NCBI RefSeq assembly: GCF_018873765.1
Contig: NC_057923.1
Span: forward strand, 58,212,593-58,276,592
Length of the DNA: 64,000 nt
Source: Telopea speciosissima
Taxonomy: Eukaryota; Streptophyta; Magnoliopsida; Proteales; Proteaceae
Reading direction: 5' to 3'
Each line of letters opens with the position of its first letter. Within the stretch, counting starts at the first letter, position 1. This document shows, piece by piece, positions 53,009-63,978 of this stretch. Made by a program: the position numbers and the translations under genes. Below the pieces are notes generated by a model. The model ran no database searches. It saw only the letters and a program-made list of their open reading frames with translations, and was not told where the DNA came from.

Positions 53009-54847
53009 AACCCAAGTCCGTTAACTACATGTTAAATTTCAAAGCCTAACTTAATAAAAAAACCTCCCGTGTATTAGCATGCCTCCCTATGTATGTCCAT
53101 ATTTACCTACTAGTATGTCGACCACTGCAAATATTGCTTTGTTTTGCCACTTGGCAAACTCTATTTGGCTTGAAAATTGACATGTGATTAATGGGACTTT
53201 GGGGTCTTCTTGATAACAAAATTTTAGCCTCATCCAACGGGCCATATAGTATTTATATAAGCATGAGTACCACGAATTTGTTTCTAGTCCACCAGTCCAA
53301 GAATCCACTGCCAAAAGGGAACCTTTATGTTTGAGAAAACAATTCTGCTTATTTTAAGAAACTTCTATCCGGCATCACCTAAATCTCTTATTTTTTCCCC
53401 CTAGAATTAGGGTGTCAACCTAGTACCTGAGTCGAACCGATTATTAATTGGTCAGTTCTGGTAGATTCTCTAACATCCCCCTCCAATACCACCATCTGGA
53501 TTCCACATGAAAATAGGGATCCAACATCGAATGTGAATGACCTGATGTGAAGACTTATAAGGACTTGAACACCCTCTTCTTAATGACTAACTTTTTAGAA
53601 TAAGTTATAATCGAATCCCAACCGTTGGTATTATAGTTGAGGTATAGTAACTCTAGTATAACTCCAAGGACGGAGAAATCCTTCGAAGATCTTAGTTCCC
53701 ATGTGTACTTACCCCACAACGTCTCTACTTCAACAAGTAGACTTGTTTGACAACATCATCCATTAGGAAATGTCCTTTTTTTTTCACTTATATTGTTTCC
53801 ATGTACATGAATCAAGCATGCAGAGGAACTCTATTTTTTCTCCTATGCTACCGCAAGTGTGAGTAGAGAGAAGAGAGTAGTTAATCGTGATCCTCATATT
53901 TAGATGCAATGTGGCATGTACTTGCATCCAGACACAGCCCAGCGCAAAAAGACCGGCATACCTCCTGATAAGGCAAAAAGGACCAAAGGTGTACCTGTCT
54001 TTTCACATTGGATTGTGTCTGAACGCACGTACACATCGAGGCGCAGCACCGGTTGGCGTTTTTCTCCTTAAAAGGGAAGTTAAAAACTTTCACGGTTTCA
54101 CCTCCTTTTTTATTTGAGTACGCATAGATCTGAAATTGAGCAATCCAAAAAAATATATTTTTTGAACTTGAAACCCTCTCGAAACCAGCACATAACAATA
54201 GAACTATGCTTGTAGTCTTGCCAAATTAACGCTCAGGGCTATTAGTCCTAAAAATTAGCTCTCCAAAAAAACAAACTTGATCACATTTGTCTCTTCTGGG
54301 CTCAAGACAATGGCAGTGGATAAGCCTTCATGCTTCAGGCATGGATATAAATAATCGGAATCCCAATTTGGCTGATCCATATCCAATATCTAGGGTTAGG
54401 GCAGATTATGGCTGATTCCTTACCGATCCTGCCATCCGGAATGGATTCGGGATTGGAATGGCCTGGATCCTGTTTTTAAAACCTATGTTTAGTTGAGTTA
54501 CTATTGCAATGGTAGTAGGGTAAGAGAGTCTTGGATTAAATTCATCTCATTGATGGAGAGAGATTTTAAACTATGAAGGCTATTTCAATGGTATTATATA
54601 AATACAATATGACACCAGAGAAAAGGAGGGACAAACAAATAACATAGAAACATTGAAATGGCTTCCCAGTTTGAAGGGGGTCCATCCTAATTCCCAACCC
54701 AATCCAATCCAATCCAATCCACCCAGCCATCAACTGAAACTTCTCTCTATCTGATCTGTACCTCTTAGGTCCCAAGAATTCTATCTGAAGAGCGAAATTA
54801 TAACTGGTCTTAACTTTCTCAGAATTGTATCACCTGTGCTTTCCAAT
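53009..54847. other. Intergenic; F2 MITE relic and other repeat debris
   Basis: A diverged F2 copy lies at about 53890-54078 (GTACTTGCATCCAGACACAG on the left, GTGTCTGAACGCACGTACAC and GTTGGCGTTTTTCTCCTT on the right). The lone left end AGGGTGTCAACC at about 53410 relates to the TIR element at 31438. TTCTCTAACATCCCCCTCC near 53468 resembles an LTR end on the minus strand. No gene is seen. Confidence 0.45.
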
Positions 54848-57561
54848 CTACATCCTCTTCTTCATCGCACGTTGACCATGATATATGAAAGTATCAACAA
54901 TTCCAGAAACTGTGAAAATACCTGATATCCCACAAAACAGAAGGAAATTGTACACTTATTAGGTTAATGGACATCATTTGGCATACAAAGATTGACAAGT
55001 TAGGCAGTGCAAGGAAACAAAAGAAAAGGGGTTGGGATCCATGGAATTCTAAGATAATAAACTATAAACAAAGAGATCCAGGTTACTTTCCCTTCCATTT
55101 CTGATTTGATGAGTAGTGTCAATCAAATCAATTTGAGTTTTGTTCAAATGTGCTCTAAGGATCCTTTAGGATATAGGTTCTGACCAAAATGCGGTACTAT
55201 AAGTAAAACTGCAGCAGGGAAATGCCCATAGAAGAGCTAGTATGCGTCTATAAACAGTGATTTCTACAAGCTAAAAATTAAACCTATATTTCTTAATGCT
55301 TGTCCCGATTAGGCAAAAACAGTGGACTATTCTCAGACTTACCTCCAACGATGGCACAGATATTAGTAAGGAACTGCAAGAGTGATTCCGTTTCTTCAGT
55401 GAAGGCCACCTGCAATATTTAATTATACGACTTGTCAGTGATTTACAAAGAACATGAATCACAGAAAGGGCAAAAAATTATAACAGAAAACTAAGAAACC
55501 AGAGAACTTGCATTTCTCTAACTCTGCAGAACTTCTTAAGAAGAGATGAATGTTTAATGGAATGGTGCTTAAGAGAGTTAAATGCCCATTTCAAAATTTA
55601 GGAATCAAAACTAGCCTATTTGGCTCATATTTGCTCTCTTTCTCTCCAACCCAAAATTTTAATTTGATTCTCAGATTCAAACCAGGGAAGTGGATCTCGG
55701 ATCTGACCAGCTCCTTTTTATGCTCTATTTATGAGTAGTGACCCCTATCCTAGATTATATCCATAGTCAAAGTACAGAAAACAAATAAATCTATATTCAA
55801 TAAAGAGGCACTAACATTCACCAAAAAAAAAATTAATAATAAAGAGGCACTAATCCTCTCTTTTTTCCCCCTTGATTCCGTTCAAATTTTAGTCCCATTA
55901 CCCCCAATCAGTCGCTTGCTAAAATGCTTCCAAAGCCCATGGTTTCTTCATGATTATCTACAGGTAGAAAACTCAGCAAGTATGCAGCATTCAACTTTTT
56001 TGTCTTAAACCACCATGGAAACTTTTTGAGAAACAGGGAAAAATAAAAGAAACCAAACATAGCAACTCGGATGTGTGCTTCATCAGGTATGATGACCAAA
56101 ATTGAAGATATGATGCTTCCTTGATAGTATGAATACATCAGCAACAATCTTTAAACTGGAGAGATGAAAGTTATCCATAGTTTTCTCAGATTAATTAATT
56201 GAAAGAACTGTCAAAAAATCTACATTTTAATCAAACTCAAAAAATTACACAGGAAGTTCCAAAAAAAAAATACAAAAACAAAACAAAAAAAGGAAAGAAA
56301 AGCCTGCACAGGCATAAATTAGTGAAAACAATAAGCATCGTAATAACCAAGTAGCATATAGAACTTCTATTGACTCGGGGCGGAAATTTGAGTCCATTCA
56401 CCTTTATTGGGGAGAAGTCATAAAAAAAGAAAACTCCAGGAAGGGTCTGAGGATAACCCTCTGCACTTCTGAAATGCTCGGTCACAGAGAACTGCATGAA
56501 GAATGCCTTTGAATTTAATATAGAATCCACCACAGAAACAACAGAAGTGGGGTTCATGAGTCAACCACTTTTTTGTACCTGGTTTGAATTGATTCTGCGC
56601 CCCCTTCTGTTAGTGTATATTGTTGGAACAATCTGAACAAATGAAGGTCATACGAGAACAAAAATGGTATAAAGCAATCCAGACTAAGGATGCATATACA
56701 TACCAAGAATAAATAAGTCAAACATGAATCTCCCTTCGCTTAAAAAGGATTTTTCTTTCACATGATAACGACTAATTCGACATACTGACATGATTTTCAG
56801 GTTGGATGCATTTGCAGAGAACAAAATGGCTACCCTATTGAAATACATGAAGAAAAAGTACTGGGGAAAATGCGCACCTTAATGAAATATTGGTACATTC
56901 CAGACGAAGTCTCCTGTGCCCATGAGACGCTGCAATTTCTCACCAAGACAAAGGCAGATTAGAACCTTTTTTTCATTTTTAATAATGAACGAACTTCCTA
57001 TAATAAGGTAAGTATTGAAGGGGGATTCCCCCCAGAGAAAGTATAAGACGATTATGATCACATAAAATTCTTAAATTGGATCAAAATTGATATAACCTTA
57101 CCAATCAAAGACTAAAATACAACTTTATCCTAATCACTTAGGTAACTGAATGAGTAAGATGATTCTTACCCATCAAGGGGATTGACAACACCAGGAATCT
57201 CTTCACCAAAAGATAGATGGTTTATTTTGTGGCTTATCTGGTTTCAGAGAAACAAGAAATGTTAACTGTCTCACACTATGATAAAGAAAATCACAAATTA
57301 ATATAGAAGCACCCATGTTCTTTTACAAACTTTAAAGGAGATCACAGAGAAAGTTTCCCCCAGTTCAGATCAGCTCCTCACATTGTAATTCTCTCCTTGA
57401 ATTGACAATAAATCAAACACGTGAATGTTTGATAGGTGAAAGCTTTTCCCCGGAGCAAAATGGAAATTGCCAGCCACTTTATTAACTTCCAGGAATCCAT
57501 GGATGTTGCATCCTTCACCTTCTTCCTCCTTAATTTTTTGAACGAACCCCTCTCGCTTGCA
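54848..57561 (-). CDS. ERGIC3: ERGIC3/Erv46 homologue, C-terminal half (seven exons)
   Basis: Exons in coding order: 57561-57382, 57237-57170, 56929-56878, 56632-56579, 56491-56402, 55409-55343 and 54921-54848. All introns are GT-AG and the total is 585 nt (194 codons plus stop). The family runs through the exons: CKREGFVQKIKEEEGEGCNI, GFLEVNKVAGNFHFAPGKSF, SHKINHLSFGEEIPGVVNPL, GMYQYFIK, IVPTIYTN, FSVTEHFRSAEGYPQTLPGV, FFFYDFSPIK, VAFTEETESLLQFLTNICAI and the last membrane segment GIFTVSGIVDTFIYHGQRAM. These proteins cycle between ER and Golgi in COPII/COPI vesicles as cargo receptors with Erv41-type partners. The first ~190 residues, including the N-terminal membrane segment, are not found up to the window end. 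The frame stops at KKRM, where homologues have about five more residues. Confidence 0.93.
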
Positions 57562-58438
57562 CTGAAAAAGAAATTACACAAATTATCCTTAAACATCTAG
57601 TCCAGGCAAACAAAGGAAGATGATATCAAAGCATACAATTAAATTTGAGAGCATACTAATGTTTTCAAGTTTCCATAGCCACTTCTAAAAATAATAAACC
57701 AAAAAACAAGATCTGAGCTCATCAAATCTGTAACGTTGAATCAACCAGATACGTATGTAATGAAAAAACATTGGAGTTCAAATAGTTCTTATATTAGTAG
57801 TTGTCAAGTGCAGTATATTCCAAGGTTTCTGAGGAATCCTAGCTGCCTGCATTCTGGTGACTAACTCCACTACTCATATTTTCGGGTAGTAGTTCCAACT
57901 CACATTTAGGAATAGATGTCTCTGAACTGACACAAGTCTACAGAAATCCATGAACTTCTTTAACCTAATTCTCTATAACAATGCAGTTCTGTTATCATGT
58001 GCTTTGAAAGATACTGCACTGTCTTTTCATCTTCTTTTATTGCAGCGCTTCAAGTGGATGAATTCAATGTGCTCAGGAGGAAATGGTCTCAGATCATCTT
58101 TGATCTCTCTTTTGATGTATCAAGCTCAAAATATACATGTGCAGAAGAAGACCATATCATATATGGGCTAATATTGTAAATGCATGGATTCCAACACGAG
58201 CACTGTTTCTCAACTGTATAATACTGCCCTATCAGAGTTCATAAAAAAGTTTGATTCCCAGATGATCAATATTTCCAAAAGCAGTTTTATGAGGCTCTCT
58301 TAAGTTGATTTTCTTGCTAAACCAAGCAAAATCGAGGAATAAGTTTATGATTGTAACAAACCGAAAACCTGGAACCAGTACCTGTAAGTTGAAGAGATAG
58401 GAGAGAAGAGAAAGAGAACAATGGGAGAGAGATATCTA
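57562..58438 (-). other. Upstream intron sequence of the ERGIC3 homologue
   Basis: It would be intron if the 5' exons lie beyond the window. On the + strand, 58045-58179 is coding-like (QVDEFNVLRRKWSQIIFDLS) and is preceded by an acceptor-like TTTATTGCAG, but I cannot name a family. Nothing on the minus strand resembles the missing ERGIC3 exons. Confidence 0.4.
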
Positions 58439-58770
58439 ATCCCACGGTGGATTCAGATTATCTTTCCACCGTGACCTGCCTTTACTTATATAAATCTGTC
58501 CAACAGCAATTGTATTTCTAATAAGAATACAACACCTAATTACAAACTAAAAAGGAAACTAATATAAAGGAAAGAAAACCCAGACTCAACTAAGTCCACG
58601 ACGGGCGCACACACGGGAATCCCACGGTGGATTCAGATTGTCTTTCCACCGTGACCTGCCTTTACTTATATAAATCTGTCCAACAGCAATTGTATTTCTA
58701 ATAAGAATACAACACCTAATTACAAACTAAAGAGGAAACTAATATAAAGGAAAGAAAACCCAGACTCAAC
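58439..58770. repeat. Two-copy tandem duplication, 180-bp unit
   Basis: The block starting AATCCCACGGTGGATTCAGA at 58439 restarts at 58619 and runs to about 58770 with few changes (ATTATC/ATTGTC, AAAAAGG/AAAGAGG). It contains GGTGGATTC and its inverse near CCACCGTGA, plus a TATATAAATC box. It may be part of a decayed LTR. Confidence 0.8.
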
Positions 58771-59007
58771 TATATATATATATCAAAAAACTGCAGCTTG
58801 GAACAACAAAAATAGATATTAAAACCAGTACCAGTATTGAACATTTATAGTACTCATAGACACCAGTGAGCACGGAGAGAACTTAATTCAGGTAGTAATA
58901 TCAGCTCCAGCACACCAATCATTAGCAACATCAGCAGATGAAAATCATCATGTCTAATAAATTGGGAAAGAAATAGAATGAAGATATGACTACGGCCTTG
59001 GGCCTTT

Positions 59008-60610
59008 TAAATTTTAGGGTAAATTACTTGGAACCCCCTGTACTATAGCCATTTTACTTAGACTCCCCAATGTTTTAAACAATTACTTGAACACCCCCTG
59101 CAGTTTACCATGTCTTTCAAGTAACCCTATCCATTAGTCAGTCACCGTTAGCTTGGGTTAAATATTTTATAAATACCTAAACTACCCTTAAGGTGTAGTG
59201 AAGTGACATATTTACCTCCTCCTTCCTCTTCTTCTTCCTCTTCCTCCTCTTCTTCTTCTTCCTCCTGTAACCCCAAGGCCCTACCCCTACAGAGGGTTTT
59301 TGGATTCAAGAAAGAATCAAACGAAGAGAATCCTGCTGCACCTACTGTCTCGGTTCTCTGCTGAATGTGAGCTTTGATTTTAGTTTACCGGCGATATTTG
59401 CAGAGACAGGTTAGGGTTTGGAAAAACGAATTCCAGATTTCCGATTAAATCTAAAAGAAAAATTAGGGGTAATCATAATGGAGAAGTCAAAATCACAAGA
59501 CCTTCAAATATAATGGGAGAATGTAATTTATTTGTTCTGTTCACCCAAAAAAAGATCTCTTTTTATTTGTTTATGCTTTTTCTTGGATTTTATGGATTCA
59601 TGTAGAGATTTAAACTTGTTAAAAGTCTTTCCTGAAAGGGTAAATTCTTAAAGATTTTGATGGCTTATCGATGCCAATTTTAAAGTAATGCATGGTGACA
59701 ATGCTTAAAGCCCTGGCAAAGTTCAAAGCTTGATTGAGATTTTAGTTTGAATTTTACTGTCACCAAGAAGAAAATTTGAAAGCTTGGCGGTGGCATTTTT
59801 GATGTTATGCTGCTCCCTGTTATCTGTTTCTCTCATGTGGCTGGGAATTTGTGTGCCTGGGAATCTGATCTACAAATTCCCAGCCATTGAGGAATTCTGT
59901 AAAAAAATTAGTATTAAGTTCTGGCTTACCTTTCCAGTTCTTTACCTTTAAATTTTCATACCACTTAAAGGAAAATCCGCTTCCGGGCTCCCTCACTCTC
60001 CATTATCTGCCTCGCATCAGCGGCAGCCCACTTGATATCAACGATATCCCTATCCCTTCCGACTCCCCCGCATTCGTTACCCTCCACCAGGTGATCACTT
60101 CCCACTCTCCTCCACTTGGGGAATCCTCAAAAGAGGTCGTTTTCGCAAGCAGAGAGTGAGTCCGAGTGAGCGAAGGAGTCCGATTCGAAGTGTATTGGAG
60201 GGAGGAGAAGGTGCTCAAGGGTGTTTTCAGGAGGAAGGACTATGTAGACAACGACGTCGATTTCATCAACTTCACCGGGGAGTGGAAGGTAGACTGCAGA
60301 TGCGTCGTCGAGAGCCACGTAAACCTAGGCCTGAGCCTTGGACTCCTCGAAGTTTCCCATGCAGAGTTCTATATCGAAATCGAGGGCGAAGGGCACAAGG
60401 TGAAATCAGTGGGGGTAGGGGCGGTGGGGTTGCAGGAGGAAGAAGAAGAAGAAGGAGAAGGGGGTAAAATGGACATTTCCATTCAAACTCTAATAACAGA
60501 CTAACACCATCAGGTTTCGGGGGGTGTCAAGTAATTGTTTCAAACGTTGGTAATCGTAAGCAAAATGGCTATAGTACAGGGGGTGTCCAAGTAATTTACG
60601 CTAAATTTTA
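59008..60610 (+). mobile_element. Pack-MULE-like element with 9-bp target duplication
   Basis: The ends are inverted copies of about 85 bp: the left starts GGGTAAATTACTTGGAACCC and the inverse of the right starts GCGTAAATTACTTGGACACC. Both continue with CCTGTACTATAGCCATTTT and AACAATTACTTGA. The 9-mer TAAATTTTA flanks directly at 59008-59016 and 60602-60610. The element is 59017-60601 (1585 bp), with long inverted ends and a 9-bp duplication, as expected of Mutator-like elements. It has no transposase. Instead it carries a GC-rich, protein-like segment (about 59960-60420), so it resembles a Pack-MULE. It lies upstream of the ERGIC3 exons, possibly in its intron. Confidence 0.85.
59960..60504 (+). 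pseudogene. Captured At1g01500-like coding segment
   Basis: One frame runs from about 59887 to 60504 with a single interruption: a TGA at 60157-60159 between VVFASRE and VRVSEGVRFEVYW, where CGA would restore continuity. The protein reads PLPGSLTLHYLPRISGSPLD, INDIPIPSDSPAFVTL, SEGVRFEVYWREEKVLKGVF, EWKVDCRCVVE and AEFYIEIEGEGHK. These have the order and spacing of the plant At1g01500 family (LTL.LPR start, VRFEVY core, W..DC block, late IEVY-like strand), whose function is unknown. The N-terminus of that family and the end beyond GEGHK are missing or replaced by Glu/Gly-rich sequence. The match is from memory of family features, not a search. Confidence 0.5.
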
Positions 60611-60632
60611 AGGATCACAATTTCAAATTTAC

Positions 60633-60858
60633 TGTTGGAATATGTACTCCAGAATACTGTGGGGGTATTCTGGTCTTTTTGTGGTAGTTTTATTCTTCTT
60701 ATATTATTAAGTTTATGTCGGCTATGTGGGTTTTAGTCCCACATCGCCTAGTTTAGTCTCTTTGTAATTTCCCAGGGGCTTACCTATCAATGATGATTTA
60801 ACATTCTAAGCTATTATTATCTCTCCTTCTCTCTTTCTAACCCATGATTCTCCCAACA
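60633..60858 (+). repeat. 5' LTR of the terminal copia-type element
   Basis: 226 bp with TG...CA ends; the primer-binding site TGGTATCAGAGC starts at 60859. It begins 22 bp after the right target duplication of the Pack-MULE-like element. Confidence 0.85.
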
Positions 60859-63644
60859 TGGTATCAGAGCTGGTCTGATCTAGCTTAGAAAAAGAGAAAG
60901 AAAACCCTAATCCATCTCTTCAATCGACTCCTCCCTTCTTCTCCCTTTCTCGGCTTCTCCTTCTTCTGTTTTTCTTCTTCTCAACCTTGTAAAGGGGCAG
61001 CACTAATGAGGTAAATACAGCATACCAATGATTTAGTTGCTGCCCCCCTCCCTTTCTACCTTTTTTTATAAAAAAATTCTGTTCGAAATCTGCTGGAGCC
61101 ATACCTGCGATATTGAAGCTGTCCAGAATTTTTTGGAGATCTGATTTCTACCTAATGAAGACTGATCCTCCATTGTTGGAGCTTCTTGTACACCCTTTTC
61201 CAGCACCCTTCTACCCTATTCCATTGTCTTCCTTCCCTTTTTTCTTTCTCTCCATCTTTTATTAACTTTTCCAGCCACCATACCCAAATCGATCTCAACT
61301 TGTCAGGGTTTTTCAAAACCCTGACTCCAATTGATTTTAGGGTTTCCTTTTTCAAATGCAACTGATTTTTTGGAGGTGATTCCCTACTACTACAAGCCCT
61401 ACTCAACCTAAGTTTGGACCCTTTCTGATGGCTGGATTTGTTTCTACAAGAAAATTTTCTTAACCTACTAATTTGGTTACCTGTTAAGAACCCTGACTTT
61501 CAGGTTTCAGTTTTTGCTAATTTTGGAGGCTGATTACTCCAGCTACAAGGACCACTCGACCTCAGCATTAGCCTCTTTCCAAGTGTTTGAAGACCCCTAA
61601 CCCCAATCGATCCTCCTTTTCAGGGTTTTACAAAACCCTGACACATATCGATTTTAGGGTTAGGGTTGCTTGCGGCTGCTGGAGTTTTTTGGAGGTGTTT
61701 CTACTATCAAGAGAGGAAATTTACTTCAATTATTCATGGCTTGAAGAAGATATTTTACACAAGATAGGTACTGCCCTATTTTTTCTGCACTTTTTGGTGT
61801 TTCTCCTACTTGAAGATCAAGTCTCAATTACCAAGGAGATTGGTTATTCGAACTGGAGATCCATTCCCACAGTTGAGGTCAGCATCTATTACCAGAAGAC
61901 ATCACCTTTGACAAGTCTTCGTCACTTTTGTTGAAGCCCCCTTCCCTACAATCGATCTTCACTTTCAGGGTTTTTTACAAAACCCTGCCTATAATCGATC
62001 TAAGGGTTCGGGCAGTCCTCTCTTGCTGATTTTTTGAAGAGTATTCAACCCATATTTCAGCATCATTCATCAGTTATTTTTTGAAAAAAATTCAGGTTCA
62101 TTCTTATGGCTCGATTTCTCCAATTATCAACCTATTTTTTTTATTTGTTCCTATGTGGCTGGCTGCTTCAACTACCTATGGATCTGTTGGGTTATTTAAT
62201 CTATATTTGCTGGTTCTATTGAGCTTTACTACATATATTGCTGGTTTTATTGATTGGCTTCTGCAAGCATGACTGGTTGACATGTTACTGCTGCCTTTAT
62301 GAGGACTATTGCTGCCCTGTTATTGTTATTGGGATTAAGTATCCTACTATTGGAGATCGAATTTCTTTCATTATTGAATACTCGAATCTACTACCCCAGA
62401 GATCAGCTTATTTGGGATTACAACAGTGTGTTCCAAGGTTATTGGTTGCAACTACGAACCTATTTAGTTATGTGAAGCTTTTCTGGTTCATATTCGGCTT
62501 ACTTTGAGAGCTTGATCCTAGCATTATTCACAAATTCAAATCTGATCCAAGTTTTTTGTTGAAGCTTCTTACATCCATTCTTCATCAATTCTATTTAGCA
62601 TGTGGGAGTTTACAAATTGGAGTTTTGCACACTTGTTCTTCCTTGTGTAAAGATCGATCAAGTTTTTGAAGAATAGTGTCTTCTCCTTCTAAAAATCAGA
62701 CCTGTTTTTTAATAATTCAGATCTGACCATTGGAGATTGGTGTTTTGGACTTAGTTTGATCGATTGAATAAGGTTGAAGATTACTTTGTTGCATTGTTTT
62801 TGTCCATGGTTCATTATCCCGCTGCTCTTTTCACTTCACCACCTCCCAAAACATACCTTTGGCATATACCCATAACCACTTTGGACGATAATGGTATTCT
62901 CTAATTTGCCATTTCTTCCTTTTCCATTACCCTTAGCACCTCTTGGAAAATTCTGGAATAATATATTTTTGCCCTATCTCTTACATCATCTCTATTATAT
63001 CCATGTGTACTACACGTGAGGGGGGGATTATGTACAGTACACCTGCAGACAATTTAGAAGCAGAACTTGAAGGAACACTTGGTGCAAAACATAGAAGATC
63101 AGAGTTTTCTCCAGCATTGCCATTGGGTATCCTTCGTTATTGGGTTGAGTTTGCCGTAAGGGGGAGATTGAAGTATTGAAGAGTATTGAAGATATTTGGT
63201 TGTTGCCTATATGAGGTTCTACAGTTGGGTTGATTTTTTCTGCTGCTTGATATTTTCTGCTGCTTGATTCATCTGCTTGCTATCCTAGTTACTTATCTTC
63301 AAGATTATCATTCAGAGATTCATCACTGGACAGCACTAGAAGATTGGTGAAAGATGCCTCTTTTTTGGAAGACATTCCAGTCCCTGTTTGCTGATCAAGT
63401 CTACCCAAGTTTTGAAGATCTATTTTTTCAAGTTCTTGAAGGTTTATTTGGGAGCTGCATTCATATGTCAAGCTAGATTCTGCTGCAACTTAGTTTTTTC
63501 CCATTTTGTTCAAGTTGGGCATTAGTACCTCGTATGTGCCAACTTGAGGGGGAGTGTTAGCATTATTAGGAGTTCTTTTTTTCTTGAGTTCAAGCTGGAT
63601 CTTCTTTCTTTACTTATTTGTATAATCCATCTTGAGGGGGAGTG

Positions 63645-63978
63645 TTGGCATAGATCGAGATCTCGCCGAGTTTCTCAGTTTTTGGAAAAGCCGAGACGAG
63701 ACTGTCTGCGAGTCTCAAAAGTGCAATATCTCAGCGAGATCTTGGATCTTGGTTTGGATCTCGGTTTCGACCCTTTTTTTACCCCACCTATCACTTAAAT
63801 ACCTTACCTAACTTGCCAAAACTCGACATATCTCGGCGAGATCTCAGATCTCGGGTTGACCCAAAGTTGAGGCTTCGAGTTGGGAAAAAAAAAATGCACC
63901 AACTCGGCGAGATCTCGACTCGTCTCAGTTTTTCCAAGAGCCGAGTTGGTACCGAGACTTGAGTTTTAGTACCTTGAG
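63645..63978. repeat. CTCGGCGAGATCTC-rich repeat block
   Basis: Between the last PPT-like tract and the 3' LTR the sequence is packed with GAGATCTCGCCGAG, CTCAGCGAGATC and TCGGCGAGATCTC words in both orientations. AAAAGCCGAGACGAGACT faces ACTCGTCTCAGTTTTTCC. This looks like a separate insertion that split the PPT from the LTR. Confidence 0.5.

Noticed and set aside
53881..54198. 105-codon minus-strand ORF rich in Cys
   Set aside because: It overlaps a diverged F2 foldback element and is explained by it.
57378..57596. 72-codon minus-strand ORF starting with MFKDN
   Set aside because: It is the wrong frame of an ERGIC3 exon; the correct frame at 57382-57561 matches the family and has proper splice sites.
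60003..60318. Minus-strand ORFs over the captured segment in the Pack-MULE-like element
   Set aside because: Family-like protein features are on the + strand; the minus frames are shadows.
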